Shown: positions 16,110 through 25,900 of the stretch, one piece after another | Layout of the letters: every line of letters begins with the position of its first letter | Numbering within the stretch: position 1 is the first letter of the stretch | Source: Willaertia magna | Lineage: Eukaryota > Heterolobosea > Eutetramitea > Acrasida > Naegleriidae | Direction of reading: 5' to 3' | Assembly: GCA_902984215.1 (NCBI GenBank) | Contig: CADWAF010004126.1 | Coordinates: 1-27,400, forward strand | DNA length: 27,400 bases | Program-made: the position numbers and the translations under genes | The notes under the pieces: generated by a model | Database searches by the model: none | What the model was told of the DNA's origin: nothing | The model's input: only the letters and a program-made list of their open reading frames with translations

Positions 16110-17684
16110 ATGTCATCAAATGAAAAACAACAAACAATTCCACACAATGACAACAATAATAACACAAAAGACGCAAATAAAATTAAAGAATTAACAAATA
16201 AAGTAAATTTTTTAGCTTCCAAAATATTAGAACAACAACAACAATATAATAATACTTCACAAACAACAACAAATAATTTAGAAAATTTTGAAGAATTAAA
16301 AAAACAATTTCAATCCATTCCAAGATTAAATAAAAAACAATTTGAACAATTACCTAAAATACAAAGAGAACAATATATTAAAATGTTAGAAAATATTGTT
16401 ACAAAAATCTCTTCTTTATTAATCTTTAATCATTCCGATTCTCTTAATAATAATTTTAATAATGATTTTAATAATGATTATAACAAGATGACAACAACGA
16501 TAGATCAACAACAATTATTAATGAATGATTATTTAAAAGGATTTGATAATTTAAAAGATATAACACCAATTACTTTAAAAGCAATGCAAATAGCTATTGA
16601 TAGAAGAAAAGAGAAAGAAAGGAAAGAAATTGAAGAACAAAGAAATGAATTAATTAAAAAATATAAATTTGGAAAGATGATAAAGAAATTAACATTTCAA
16701 TTAAAATGTTTAAAATTAAAGAATGATTTAAATAGTTTACAATTTGAAAAACAAGAATTTATAAATTTTCATTTTAAAAAGTTAAAAGATAATAATAAAA
16801 ATGATTGTAACAATATTAACAATATTTTAAATAATCCAAATTTTTTAATTTTACAATTTATTTATGAGTCATTTTCAGATATTCAATGGATTAAATTAAT
16901 TATATTTTTTAATTATTTTGATAAAGAAGATTGGATTGAAAAGATACCATTATTATCAAATTATTTAAAAATTAATAACATTGACAATCATCCTACTAAT
17001 TTAAATAATAATTTAAATAATAATTTAAATAATAATTTAAATAATATATTAAATGATTTTATAATAGCTAGTTATCAATTTGAAGAATGTTTATTATATT
17101 TACTTTTTAATGAAAATTATTATCGATCTATAAAAAGATATGAAATAAATATTGATAATGAAATGGAATTAAAAAGAAAAGAAAAAACTGAAAAATTAAA
17201 AGAAATTGAAATTTACAATAAAAATTTAATTGAAAAATGGGAACATTTAACAGAAATTGAAAAATTAAGATTTTATACAAAAGAAGAAATGAAAAATTAT
17301 TTTGATAATATTTTACAAAAATCTAGAGAATTAGGTTTACAAGATGATAAAGTAATTGAAGTATTTTTAGAAACTTATAAAAATAATAATTTATTTATTT
17401 CAGAATTTAATCCAAATGAATTTAAAGAGAAATTACCAATTAAGGAATTATCATTGGAATTAAAAGATGGTTTTCATAATAAAAGTTTTGAAATTGCTAA
17501 AGATTTAAATGTTCCAGAAAAATTAATAACTTTTATTTATTTTAATAAAAATATAAAAGATTACAATGAAATTTATAAAATAGTTAAAAATATTTTAAAT
17601 ATCAATTCTTTTAAGGAATATTACAATAATGAATTAAAAGGTTCAGAAATGGAAGAATATTTATTACCAACCTCTAAACTATAA
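16110..17684 (+). CDS. Asn-rich coiled-coil protein of unknown function (524 aa)
   Basis: Not recognised. The start ATG has the context AAAAAAAAATG. The first ~150 residues are Asn/Gln/Thr-rich with predicted helices (LTNKVNFLASKILEQQQQ; LPKIQREQYIKMLENI). A highly charged helix follows at about 165-235 (AIDRRKEKERKEIEEQRNEL), then an Asn-rich linker made of an expanded 12-bp repeat at about 297-313. A second charged helix (about 350-400, MELKRKEKTEKLKEIEIYNK) and a helical C-terminal third (about 405-524) come last. Lys, Glu and Asn dominate, and there is no signal peptide, membrane segment or catalytic motif. It may be a structural or scaffold protein. Its promoter appears to lie within the carrier relic on the other strand. 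Confidence 0.8.
   Translation: MSSNEKQQTIPHNDNNNNTKDANKIKELTNKVNFLASKILEQQQQYNNTSQTTTNNLENFEELKKQFQSIPRLNKKQFEQLPKIQREQYIKMLENIVTKISSLLIFNHSDSLNNNFNNDFNNDYNKMTTTIDQQQLLMNDYLKGFDNLKDITPITLKAMQIAIDRRKEKERKEIEEQRNELIKKYKFGKMIKKLTFQLKCLKLKNDLNSLQFEKQEFINFHFKKLKDNNKNDCNNINNILNNPNFLILQFIYESFSDIQWIKLIIFFNYFDKEDWIEKIPLLSNYLKINNIDNHPTNLNNNLNNNLNNNLNNILNDFIIASYQFEECLLYLLFNENYYRSIKRYEINIDNEMELKRKEKTEKLKEIEIYNKNLIEKWEHLTEIEKLRFYTKEEMKNYFDNILQKSRELGLQDDKVIEVFLETYKNNNLFISEFNPNEFKEKLPIKELSLELKDGFHNKSFEIAKDLNVPEKLITFIYFNKNIKDYNEIYKIVKNILNINSFKEYYNNELKGSEMEEYLLPTSKL
16998..17047 (+). repeat. In-frame 12-bp tandem repeat
   Basis: About four near-perfect copies of a 12-bp unit (ATTTAAATAATA) encode a repeating Asn-Leu-Asn-Asn pattern. 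Because the period is a multiple of three, copy-number changes keep the frame. Slippage is the likely origin. Confidence 0.85.
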
Positions 17685-17710
17685 AAAAAACCTAAAACAA
17701 AAAATTACAA

Positions 17711-17734
17711 TTTTTACAAAAATTTTTACAAAAA
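17711..17734. repeat. Perfect duplicate of a 12-bp unit between convergent 3' ends
   Basis: TTTTTACAAAAA occurs twice back to back. On the minus strand it supplies two TTGTAA words just after the stop of the carrier gene, with a third at 17705-17710. It lies in the 56-bp gap between two convergent genes and may act in 3' end formation. Confidence 0.5.
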
Positions 17735-17740
17735 TCAAAA

Positions 17741-18712
17741 CTAAACAGATGTTAAACCAAATAACTTTCTAATCTCTTCATATAAAGGTAATGTCATTAA
17801 ACAATGACCACTAATTCTTAAATAATTTGGTAAAAATCCTTGTTTAAATCCTTTCAATCCATGTTCCTTAAAAGTTTTCATTGTACAATCAAATACACCA
17901 TTAAATTCATTTCCTTTACTATTCATATATCTAGTTTTAATTACATCAAATGGATTTGTTGTTATTGTTGTCATTAATCCAGCAACTAAACTAGCTGACA
18001 TGTGTGTAAAAACATTATCTGAAAAGTAAGGTGTTTTTAAAAGTAAATGTTTTGTATGATCATATGTAGATAATTGTGTTGCTGTTAGAACTGAAGCTCT
18101 AGCTACATTTGGCGTTGCTCCTCTAAATAATCCCATAAATCCTTGTCCTTCTTTTCTTAAAATATCATAAACAATTTCAAACCAATAGTTAGCTCTCGTA
18201 TTTTTTTGTAAAGTTCCTTGTTGTCTAATTTTTACAATATCACAAGCATTGGAAACAATAGAACCTAAACTTCCAGAAATTGCACCAGATAATATTTTAG
18301 TTCCTAAACCAATTTCAATATTCTTTCTTTTTTTCTTTTCCTCTTCTGTTAAGAAATATTCTCTAGAAATTAAAGATTTTAATGGATCATATAATCCCAT
18401 TCTAGTTGAACTATAAAAGAATTCTCTAACAATTGCTATAAATAATCCTCTACCTAATAAAACCATTATTCCATCTTGTTTATAAACTTCTTTAAACATT
18501 GTTAAAAATCCTTGTTTAGATTGTGTAATTTGCATTCTTGTTTTTACATGATCTGGTCCATTAAATATTGCTGAAGTAAATGCTGTGGCAATTCCTCCAG
18601 CTAAAAACTTTTTAGCAATTTGAAAAACATCTTTATTTTCTTCTAATTGTCTTAATCTACGTTGTTCTTCTTTATCAATTATTATTATTGCTTCACCACC
18701 GCTACTATTCAT
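17741..18712 (-). CDS. Mitochondrial carrier family protein (UCP/dicarboxylate-carrier-like)
   Basis: The 323-residue protein has the three ~100-residue repeats of SLC25 carriers and six expected membrane helices. The repeat signatures are GPDHVKTRMQ (52-61), NACDIVKIRQQ (155-165) and NPFDVIKTRYM (253-263). Only the third keeps the normal Pro two residues before Asp; the first has Gly52 and the second Ala156 there. The acidic and basic residues of all three are kept. ATPNVARASVLTATQLSTYDHTK in repeat 2 resembles plant dicarboxylate carriers and uncoupling proteins, so exchange of dicarboxylates or similar anions across the inner mitochondrial membrane is a fair guess. The N-terminal ~30 residues are a charged extension without presequence features. 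No intron. In tandem with, and downstream of, the Lys-rich protein gene on the same strand. Confidence 0.94.
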   Translation of the reverse strand: MNSSGGEAIIIIDKEEQRRLRQLEENKDVFQIAKKFLAGGIATAFTSAIFNGPDHVKTRMQITQSKQGFLTMFKEVYKQDGIMVLLGRGLFIAIVREFFYSSTRMGLYDPLKSLISREYFLTEEEKKKRKNIEIGLGTKILSGAISGSLGSIVSNACDIVKIRQQGTLQKNTRANYWFEIVYDILRKEGQGFMGLFRGATPNVARASVLTATQLSTYDHTKHLLLKTPYFSDNVFTHMSASLVAGLMTTITTNPFDVIKTRYMNSKGNEFNGVFDCTMKTFKEHGLKGFKQGFLPNYLRISGHCLMTLPLYEEIRKLFGLTSV

Positions 18713-18885
18713 TTTCTAACTTTTACTATCGGAATTGAAATTCGTTGATTTTTAGTGAAAAAGAGTTCTGTACAAAAAAAGAATGTGGCGATATTTTTTT
18801 ACACACAAAGCGATTTATTTTACGTTACAATTTTCTATTTGAATTCTCCAGAAAAGAGTTGGTTTGTACATGTTATTTACAAAAT

Positions 18886-19437
18886 TTATAATTTCTTATA
18901 AGTGGTAACTTTTTTGACTGGTTTCTTCTTATAAGTTTTAACTTTCTTGACATTCTTTCTTCTCTTTAAACATTTCTTAATGGATTTTAAGAGTCTCTTT
19001 AAACCACCCTTCTTTTCTAATCTCTTCTTAATTCTCTTTAATAATTTCTTTAAATTCTTCTTTCCTGCTCTCTTTCCTCTTTTCTTGTTATTCTTCTTAA
19101 CCTTTTTATATTGTTTAGATTTCTTGACGTGCTTTCTCTTTTTATAAGTTTTAACTCTCTTTACATTCTTTTTCTTGTATTGTTTGACAGATTTCTTGTT
19201 CTTTCTATTTCTCTTTAAACATCTTGCTAATCTTCTTAATTTCTTTGCCCAATGTTTACCTAATTTCTTCTTTAATAATTTAAGTAATTTACCTTTCTTT
19301 CCCTTCTTAACAACTTTCTTTGGAGGTGCATAAGTGTCAACCCTTGCTCCACCTAAAACTTCACCTTCAGCAGAAACAAAGAATACACATAATGATAAAC
19401 CTAACAGTAATAAAGCAACTAATGTTGATGTTTTCAT
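18886..19437 (-). CDS. Secreted, extremely lysine-rich protein with duplicated amphipathic helices
   Basis: The 183-residue protein begins with a clear signal peptide (hydrophobic core ALLLLGLSLCVFF, likely cut after VSA at 23). By hand count the ~160-residue mature part has about 62 Lys and 15 Arg but only four acidic residues. It is built twice: a cationic amphipathic helical block at about 48-80 (KLLKLLKKKLGKHWAKKL) ending in ARCLKRNRKN, and another at about 126-162 (KKLLKRIKKRL) ending in IKKCLKRRKN. Each has one Cys (73, 156) and is followed by Tyr-Lys linkers such as VKRVKTYKK and VKKVKTYKKKPVKKV. I know no family with this plan. It may be antimicrobial, a Lys/Tyr-rich adhesive or cyst-wall component, or a polyanion-packing protein. 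A TATA box precedes it. Confidence 0.85.
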   Translation of the reverse strand: MKTSTLVALLLLGLSLCVFFVSAEGEVLGGARVDTYAPPKKVVKKGKKGKLLKLLKKKLGKHWAKKLRRLARCLKRNRKNKKSVKQYKKKNVKRVKTYKKRKHVKKSKQYKKVKKNNKKRGKRAGKKNLKKLLKRIKKRLEKKGGLKRLLKSIKKCLKRRKNVKKVKTYKKKPVKKVTTYKKL

Positions 19438-19481
19438 TTTGATTTTTTTGTTGATTTAAAATTAATTAATGGTCCCTTTGG

Positions 19482-19488
19482 TTTTATA
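19482..19488 (-). promoter_or_regulatory. TATA box of the Lys-rich secreted protein gene
   Basis: On the minus strand the sequence is AGTATAAAACC, in a locally less AT-rich stretch (CCTATTTTGG further up, GGACAGTATAAAACC, AAGGGACC just after), about 45-51 nt before the ATG. The local context makes chance less likely than for other TATA-like words here. A strong core promoter suits an abundant secreted product. Confidence 0.55.
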
Positions 19489-19639
19489 CTGTCCACCTAT
19501 CTTTATTAATTCCAAAATAGGTTGGAAAGTTGAATTTTGTAAACGTTGCAAATATTTTTATAAAGTATAGTACAATAAATTATAATAATCTACATTAGTT
19601 CTTTAATTACGTAAATAATATTGATAACAAAAAAAGATT

Positions 19640-19768
19640 ATGGAAGTATTGGAACTTTTCTCAACAGATAATAATAATATTCAAACACAACCTTCCAACT
19701 TGTATCTCAAAAGACAACAACCATTAATTGTTTGCTTTCCATCTTTAATAATTACAGTTACCTTTTAA
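19640..19768 (+). CDS. Doubtful short reading frame (42 aa)
   Basis: An ATG after an A-rich stretch (ACAAAAAAAGATTATG) opens 42 codons (MEVLELFSTDNNNIQTQ...) ending in TAA. It has no recognised motif. It could be an upstream ORF in a long DOCK leader, a small protein, or noise; the composition is not far from random AT-rich DNA. Confidence 0.2.
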   Translation: MEVLELFSTDNNNIQTQPSNLYLKRQQPLIVCFPSLIITVTF

Positions 19769-19969
19769 TAAAACTATAAACAAAGTGATTGTTGTTAGCA
19801 AAAATATGTTAAAAAGCATTTATTTTCTACACAAATTATAGTTGCGAATGTTTGAATCAACTTGAAATGAGACATGAAATCATCTACTTTCCACATCTAC
19901 TCTAAAAATTCTTGTCTGTCTCTTTGAAAATGTTAACGAGCTCGCCGTTATTATCACTTTAACATAAAA

Positions 19970-22900
19970 ATGCCAACATTGGTTCCGTCCCTTTCCAATC
20001 TTTCTTCTTCCTCTCCCAACACTAATTCCAATACTACTTCTCCCAATAGTGATAATGGATTAGGTAATGATGGTAGTAGTGGATCGGAAGAAAAATTAAA
20101 GTATATTATTTCAAAATCAAATTTTGAACAAGAATATAATAAATATAAATCAAATATTTCAAAAGATGTAGATTATGCTAAACATTATTTATTTCCTGAA
20201 GATTTAGTTAAAATTAATGATATTCCAAAAACATCTTCATTAGATGATTCAAATAATAATAACTTAACAACATCTTCCGTAATGAAACAAGTTGTAGGAA
20301 GTATATCAAATATTCCTCATCATATAAAAGAACAATTCCGCTATTTTGAATCAAACCATACAATCACTGATTATGAACAACATGGTCTTTTTGAGAAGGC
20401 TTCTTTAGAGAAGTTAAAAGTTAGAAATAAAGAACTTCATTATGAAGTAGATAAAAAAAAGACTTTACTTTCATCTTCTTCATTAGATGCTGCAGCTGAT
20501 ACAGAAAATAATAATAATGAAAATAGTGAGAATGATAAGAATACTAATGAAACACTCGTATATGATGTAAATGAAATTGTTGATAATTCAGATAAATGTC
20601 AAACTAGAATTCACGGTAATTTAGCTTATATTAAAAGTGGAAAACAAAAATTAAATAAGACAATGTTTGTTTATGATATGTGTACTCAATCATTAGAATA
20701 TGAATGGAATGGTGGTGCTGAAACACAAATCTGTAGAAGAACTAAAGATAGAAAGGTAGCTCTTCATTATTCACCAATTTATATTGAGTTATTAGATTTT
20801 TTACCAAAATTATTTACTGAAAAGTTTGATAGTGAAAGAATAGAACCATTCTTTGTGAGTATGTCATTAGTCGATTTAAAAACTAAAAGTAGGATAAGTG
20901 AAGAATTCCATTGTGATGTAAATCATTTACTTTCAGATGAATCATTAAAGAGATTATTATCATCTACTGATAATGAATTAAATTTAATTAGAAATAGAGC
21001 TATATTTCAAATACGTGATAGAAGCCCAGATATTTCATTATATATTAGAGTTTATAAGATTTTACAAGGGGACGAAGATGATTCATGCGAACCATATTTA
21101 AGACCTGAGAAATGTAAAGATAATAAGTCTAAATTCTCAAAGAATGTTAATGAATATGTTAATAGAATGAGACCTTTTATTCAACCTATTGCTTATTCAT
21201 TTGTACAATTATTCGAATCTGAAGATTTAGTTTGTCCTTCAGAGATTAGTCAATTTTATAGAACTAAAGGTAATATGAGTGATGAACAGTTCTTTAGTAT
21301 TTATAGTACAGGTGGTGGTTCATCTTCTTCTTATGTTTATGATTCTTTAACTAATTCTGTTTCAAAAGGAAAATTAAAGTTATTCCCTGCTACAATGAAA
21401 TTAAAAGTTATTGAATTAAGTAGTGATGATTATAATGATTTAAAAGAAAGAATGGATAAAAAGAATTCAATTGTTGAGATTGATACTTCTAAATATTCAA
21501 ATGAATTTAACGTAGACAGTTTAAAATGTACAATTATTAGAGAAATGAATATTTCTAAATTAGATTATTATAAAGAATATGATAATACTTTATATGTTTA
21601 TCCACAACAAGTAGCTATTGGATCAGGTGGATTATTTAATAAGAATTCAAAGAATATAAGTGTTAGAATTGAATTGAGGGTTAATGATGATAATTTAGAT
21701 ACTCCTGGATTACCATTGATTTTTAATAGATTTAACAAACAATCAACGGATATTAAAACATTTTATGATTATACTTCTATTACTTACCATTCTAGACATC
21801 CAGAGTTTAATGACGAATTTAAAATTGAATTACCAACTCATATTACAGATAAACATCATTTATTATTTACTTTTATTCATGTACCTTGTAAGACAAAAGA
21901 ATACACAGCAAATAAGGATGATTTAGCATATAAACCACATGTTGGTACAATTTTAGGTTATTCAATGATTTCACTTTTAGATTTTTCTTCACCAACAAAA
22001 TCTAGAAGAAAGAATACCGTTACTGATTATGAAGATTCAGGCAATCCAGTTGGCTTTAATTTAGGTAAATTATTAAGTGGAATTGAACAATTACCAATTT
22101 ATGCCGAGTTTAGTGACAAGAAGGGATATATGAGTGAAAGAGTTAAAAGTACAAGTAAATTATATGAAAATGGTAAACCTTTATTTACAGTCACATTCTT
22201 ACCTTTTAGTACAATTTATCCAAGTGATCGTGCTTTATCACATTTCTTTGCTTCATTACCTCTTTTAATTAATGATAATGACATGAGGGATTCTATGGTT
22301 TTCCTTCAACAAGATTTAATGAATACTGATATAATTGGAAGTGGTGCAGCTATTTCCTCCTTATTGAGAAGAACAATGACTGATGACTCGTCAGTAGATG
22401 GTGACGATAACAGCAGCCCTGTATTAGGTAGTGCAACACCAATGTTAAGGGGCGGTGGAAGTGCAATAATGTCTAGTATGAATCCTGAAATGATTGTTAG
22501 AAAATATATTCTTGAATTGAATGATGTTTCTGACTTGGAAATTATACATTTCTTACCTTCAATTCTTAATCAATTATTAAGAACAGTTTGTACCAATATG
22601 TGTTTCACTCATAGTATGAAAAATACTCAAAGTGCAGCATTCTATGCCTTCTTAAAGGTAGTAGATAGAGTAACCATTTACTGTAGAAATAATGGCGAAG
22701 ATGGTGGCCAAAAAGAAGATGGTTCACATTTCATTCAAAGAAACAGATTAATTAAGGAATATATTGAAAAAATATTTATTAACTTTACACGTTGTGATTC
22801 ATATGTATTCATAGATTTATTTAAACAATGGCTATCTATGCTTGAAGATGTACAAGCAAGAAGAGCTAAAAAGTCAAATATGGGAAAATTATTGGTTACT

Positions 22901-25900
22901 TCTTCAGAACATACTGAAGATACTGAAAGTAAACCCTCACTTGTATACAGTTGGGTATTATTTGATTTAATTTATAAATCATTAACTCTATACTTAAAAG
23001 AAAAAAGATTACTTAACATTACTGACAGAAGTAAATTTTTCTTGGCAGGTGGAAATGGTAGATTAATTGAATTTAATAACATTCTTTCCCGTTTTGTAAA
23101 GTTGTTAGCAATAGAAGTTGCCTATAGAAGTGGTGCTAGTTACAATGATGCAAAGATTGTATCAATTAACTTTGCCTTGTTTTTGAGAGATTTATTTAAC
23201 GTAATGGATCGTGGTATTGTTTTAAATAATATTGAACAATACTTGAATATGGCTTCTGAACAAGCAGAAAATAATGGTAATTTAGAAGTTATACAAGAAT
23301 TTAAATACTTTGCAATTCATGTTATTGTTGACTATGAACATTATGTTCCAATGTCTTTACCATATGTTTACGTGCCTAATGATAAAGAGTCTGATTCTGA
23401 CGATGCTCATGTAATTACTGATGAACTACAATTATGTAAGAATCACTTTTTATGTGGATTGTTTATAAGGTGGTGTATTGAAAATATCACTAACAAGGAA
23501 AGAGTTACACGTAATAGATCAACTACTTTATTAAGAACTTTATTAACAAAGCATGAATATGATAAGAGGTATCAAAGCAAAGAAGATCAAACCAGTATTG
23601 CAAACATGTATTTTGCATATGTATTATACTTTATGGATATTTTCCATATTTTCAAGAAATTAAGTGAATCTAAGTTGAGTGAAATTAAGAAATTGGTTGA
23701 TAAAGCAAAGAATGAATATCAACAAAAACAAAATGAATATAGTAAACAACAACAAGAATTAAATCAAGAACAACATCAACAACAATTAAAAGAATTAGAA
23801 GATTCAGTTCAACTTTCTAAAAAACATTACAATGATGCATTGACCCAATTCAAAGATGAAAAAGAAAGAACTAGATTAGAAAAACAACAAGTTCTTTTAT
23901 CTGTAATATTTATCATTTACAATATGGATAGAAATCTACTCCTCAAATGGTTTGAAGCAGAATCCTTTAAAAGAAAGAAGGTTCTCTTCCAAATTCTTTA
24001 CATGTCAGTTCAAGTATTCCAATATAGTGGTAGAAGAAAAATTGAAGAAAACCATAAATTGGGTATTAGAGCAAATACTAACACGGGTAAATCATTAGAT
24101 GAAGCCAAAACTAGATTAGAGAACTTGTATACTTCTTTGGATAGAAGAATTCAACCAAGATCAACTACAACAACAGGCCGTCGTAATTTTAAAGATAGAA
24201 TTAACTTTGGAAATAAAAATAATAGTGTTAGGGGTGGTACTTTAGGTTATGGAACTGCAGGTAATACTAGTAGCGTTAATGAATCAACTCTTCCACAATT
24301 ATCGATGTTGAATACTAGAGGAACTATTTCAGGACGTCCAACAGCTGGTTTTCACTCACCTGTTCAGTTAGGAGAATCCGAAAAGAAAATTATTGATGAC
24401 TTGGTATTATGGGAATCTAGATTGAATGTTGAAATTTCTAACTGTATTTTATCACTAATGTTTGATATTGTCAAAAAGTTTAATTTCACACCAATTATGG
24501 AATTAATACTTAATCTACAAGTTAATAGAAAGAGAAATGAATTGGAATTATTCCACAATATATTCCATGTATTAATGCTTTATTTTAAAACTAATCAAGC
24601 AGATTGTACTTATATTTCACTTTATTATTTATTAAGAGTTTTAATTAAAAAGTATAGAACAACTATATTCACAAGTAAGAATGCTGAATACATTGAAAAC
24701 TTATGTAAATTAGTATTAAGACAATGTCAATCTAGTTTAGATAGAGTTAGAGCAGAAGCTACAGCTTTACTTTATTGGATGATTAAACAAAACTATTTAA
24801 GTGATGATTTATTCAATTTCACTAGAACTAAAATCCAATTAACAGTTGCTTTATCTTATTTAGCATCAGAATTTGAAAGTGGTGTTAATATTCAATTATT
24901 AAGGGAAAGTTTCCAAATCGTATCAGATTATGCATCTGCTGATAATTCAATTCCACAAGTACCAACCATTGTTGTTAAACCACAATTTAAAACATTTGAA
25001 ATTAAACATCCAAAAGATGTAGATGAAGATGATATTAATAATATGCCATTTGGAGAACAAGTTAAACAATTAATTGAAAGATTAAGAAAAACTTTACTTG
25101 ATACTGTACAAATAGAAGAATTAAAGAAGTCTAAAGCTGATTTAGAATCAATGTGTGAATTGTACCATAGAATAGCATCAGGTTATAAACATGCTCCTGA
25201 ACTATCAGTTACATGGTTCCACAATTTAGCACAAGAACATATTAAATATGATAGATTTGTAGAAGCATCACAATGTTATATCTATATAGCTGGTGTTGTA
25301 TTTGAATATTTGAAATTAAAGAGAGATAAAGTTATTTGGGGAGGTCAATATTGCTCAGAACACAAGAAGGTGACAGAACTCTCACAATATCTATATAATG
25401 TTTCACCATATTTAAGAACTGAAAACTTTGCAGAATTAAAAGCATTGTTCCAAAGAAAGAAGGAAACTACTGAAAATCAAGGTCCTGAATTTGAAAGTCA
25501 TTATTTCAATAGAGATGGTATGATTAATTTACTTTATAGCTCAATCCATTACTTATTAGAAGATGGTTATTATGAATTTGTTATTGAGATTTATAAATTA
25601 TTATTAGGATTGTATGAAATTGAAGGTAACTTTAAGAAATTACAATCAGTATATAATGATTTAAGTAAATTATATTCCAAGATATCAGAACCTAAAAGTA
25701 GAAGTGCTAGATTATTTGGATCATATTATAAAATTTATTTCTTTGGTAAATTATTCCCAAGTAATTTAAGAGATAAAGAATTTGTTTACAAAATGCCAAA
25801 AACAACACGTTTAAACTCATTAATGGAATATTTAAGAAATCATTTTAAATTTAGTAAAGATTTAAAGATTATTGCAGATAGTGTACAAATAACAGATAAT

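Larger units (their letters stand above)
19438..19969. other. Intergenic, divergent promoters of the Lys-rich and DOCK genes
   Basis: This 532-bp gap lies between divergent starts. It holds a TATA box for the minus-strand gene (19482-19488), a doubtful 42-codon frame (19640-19768), and, about 25 nt before the DOCK ATG, an 8-bp palindrome CGAGCTCG at about 19939-19946, a rare CG-containing site here. Nothing else is seen. Confidence 0.5.

Noticed and set aside
18886..19437. Histone H1-like or ribosomal protein reading of the Lys-rich protein
   Set aside because: A clear cleavable signal peptide sends it to the secretory route, and no linker-histone globular domain or ribosomal protein motif is present.
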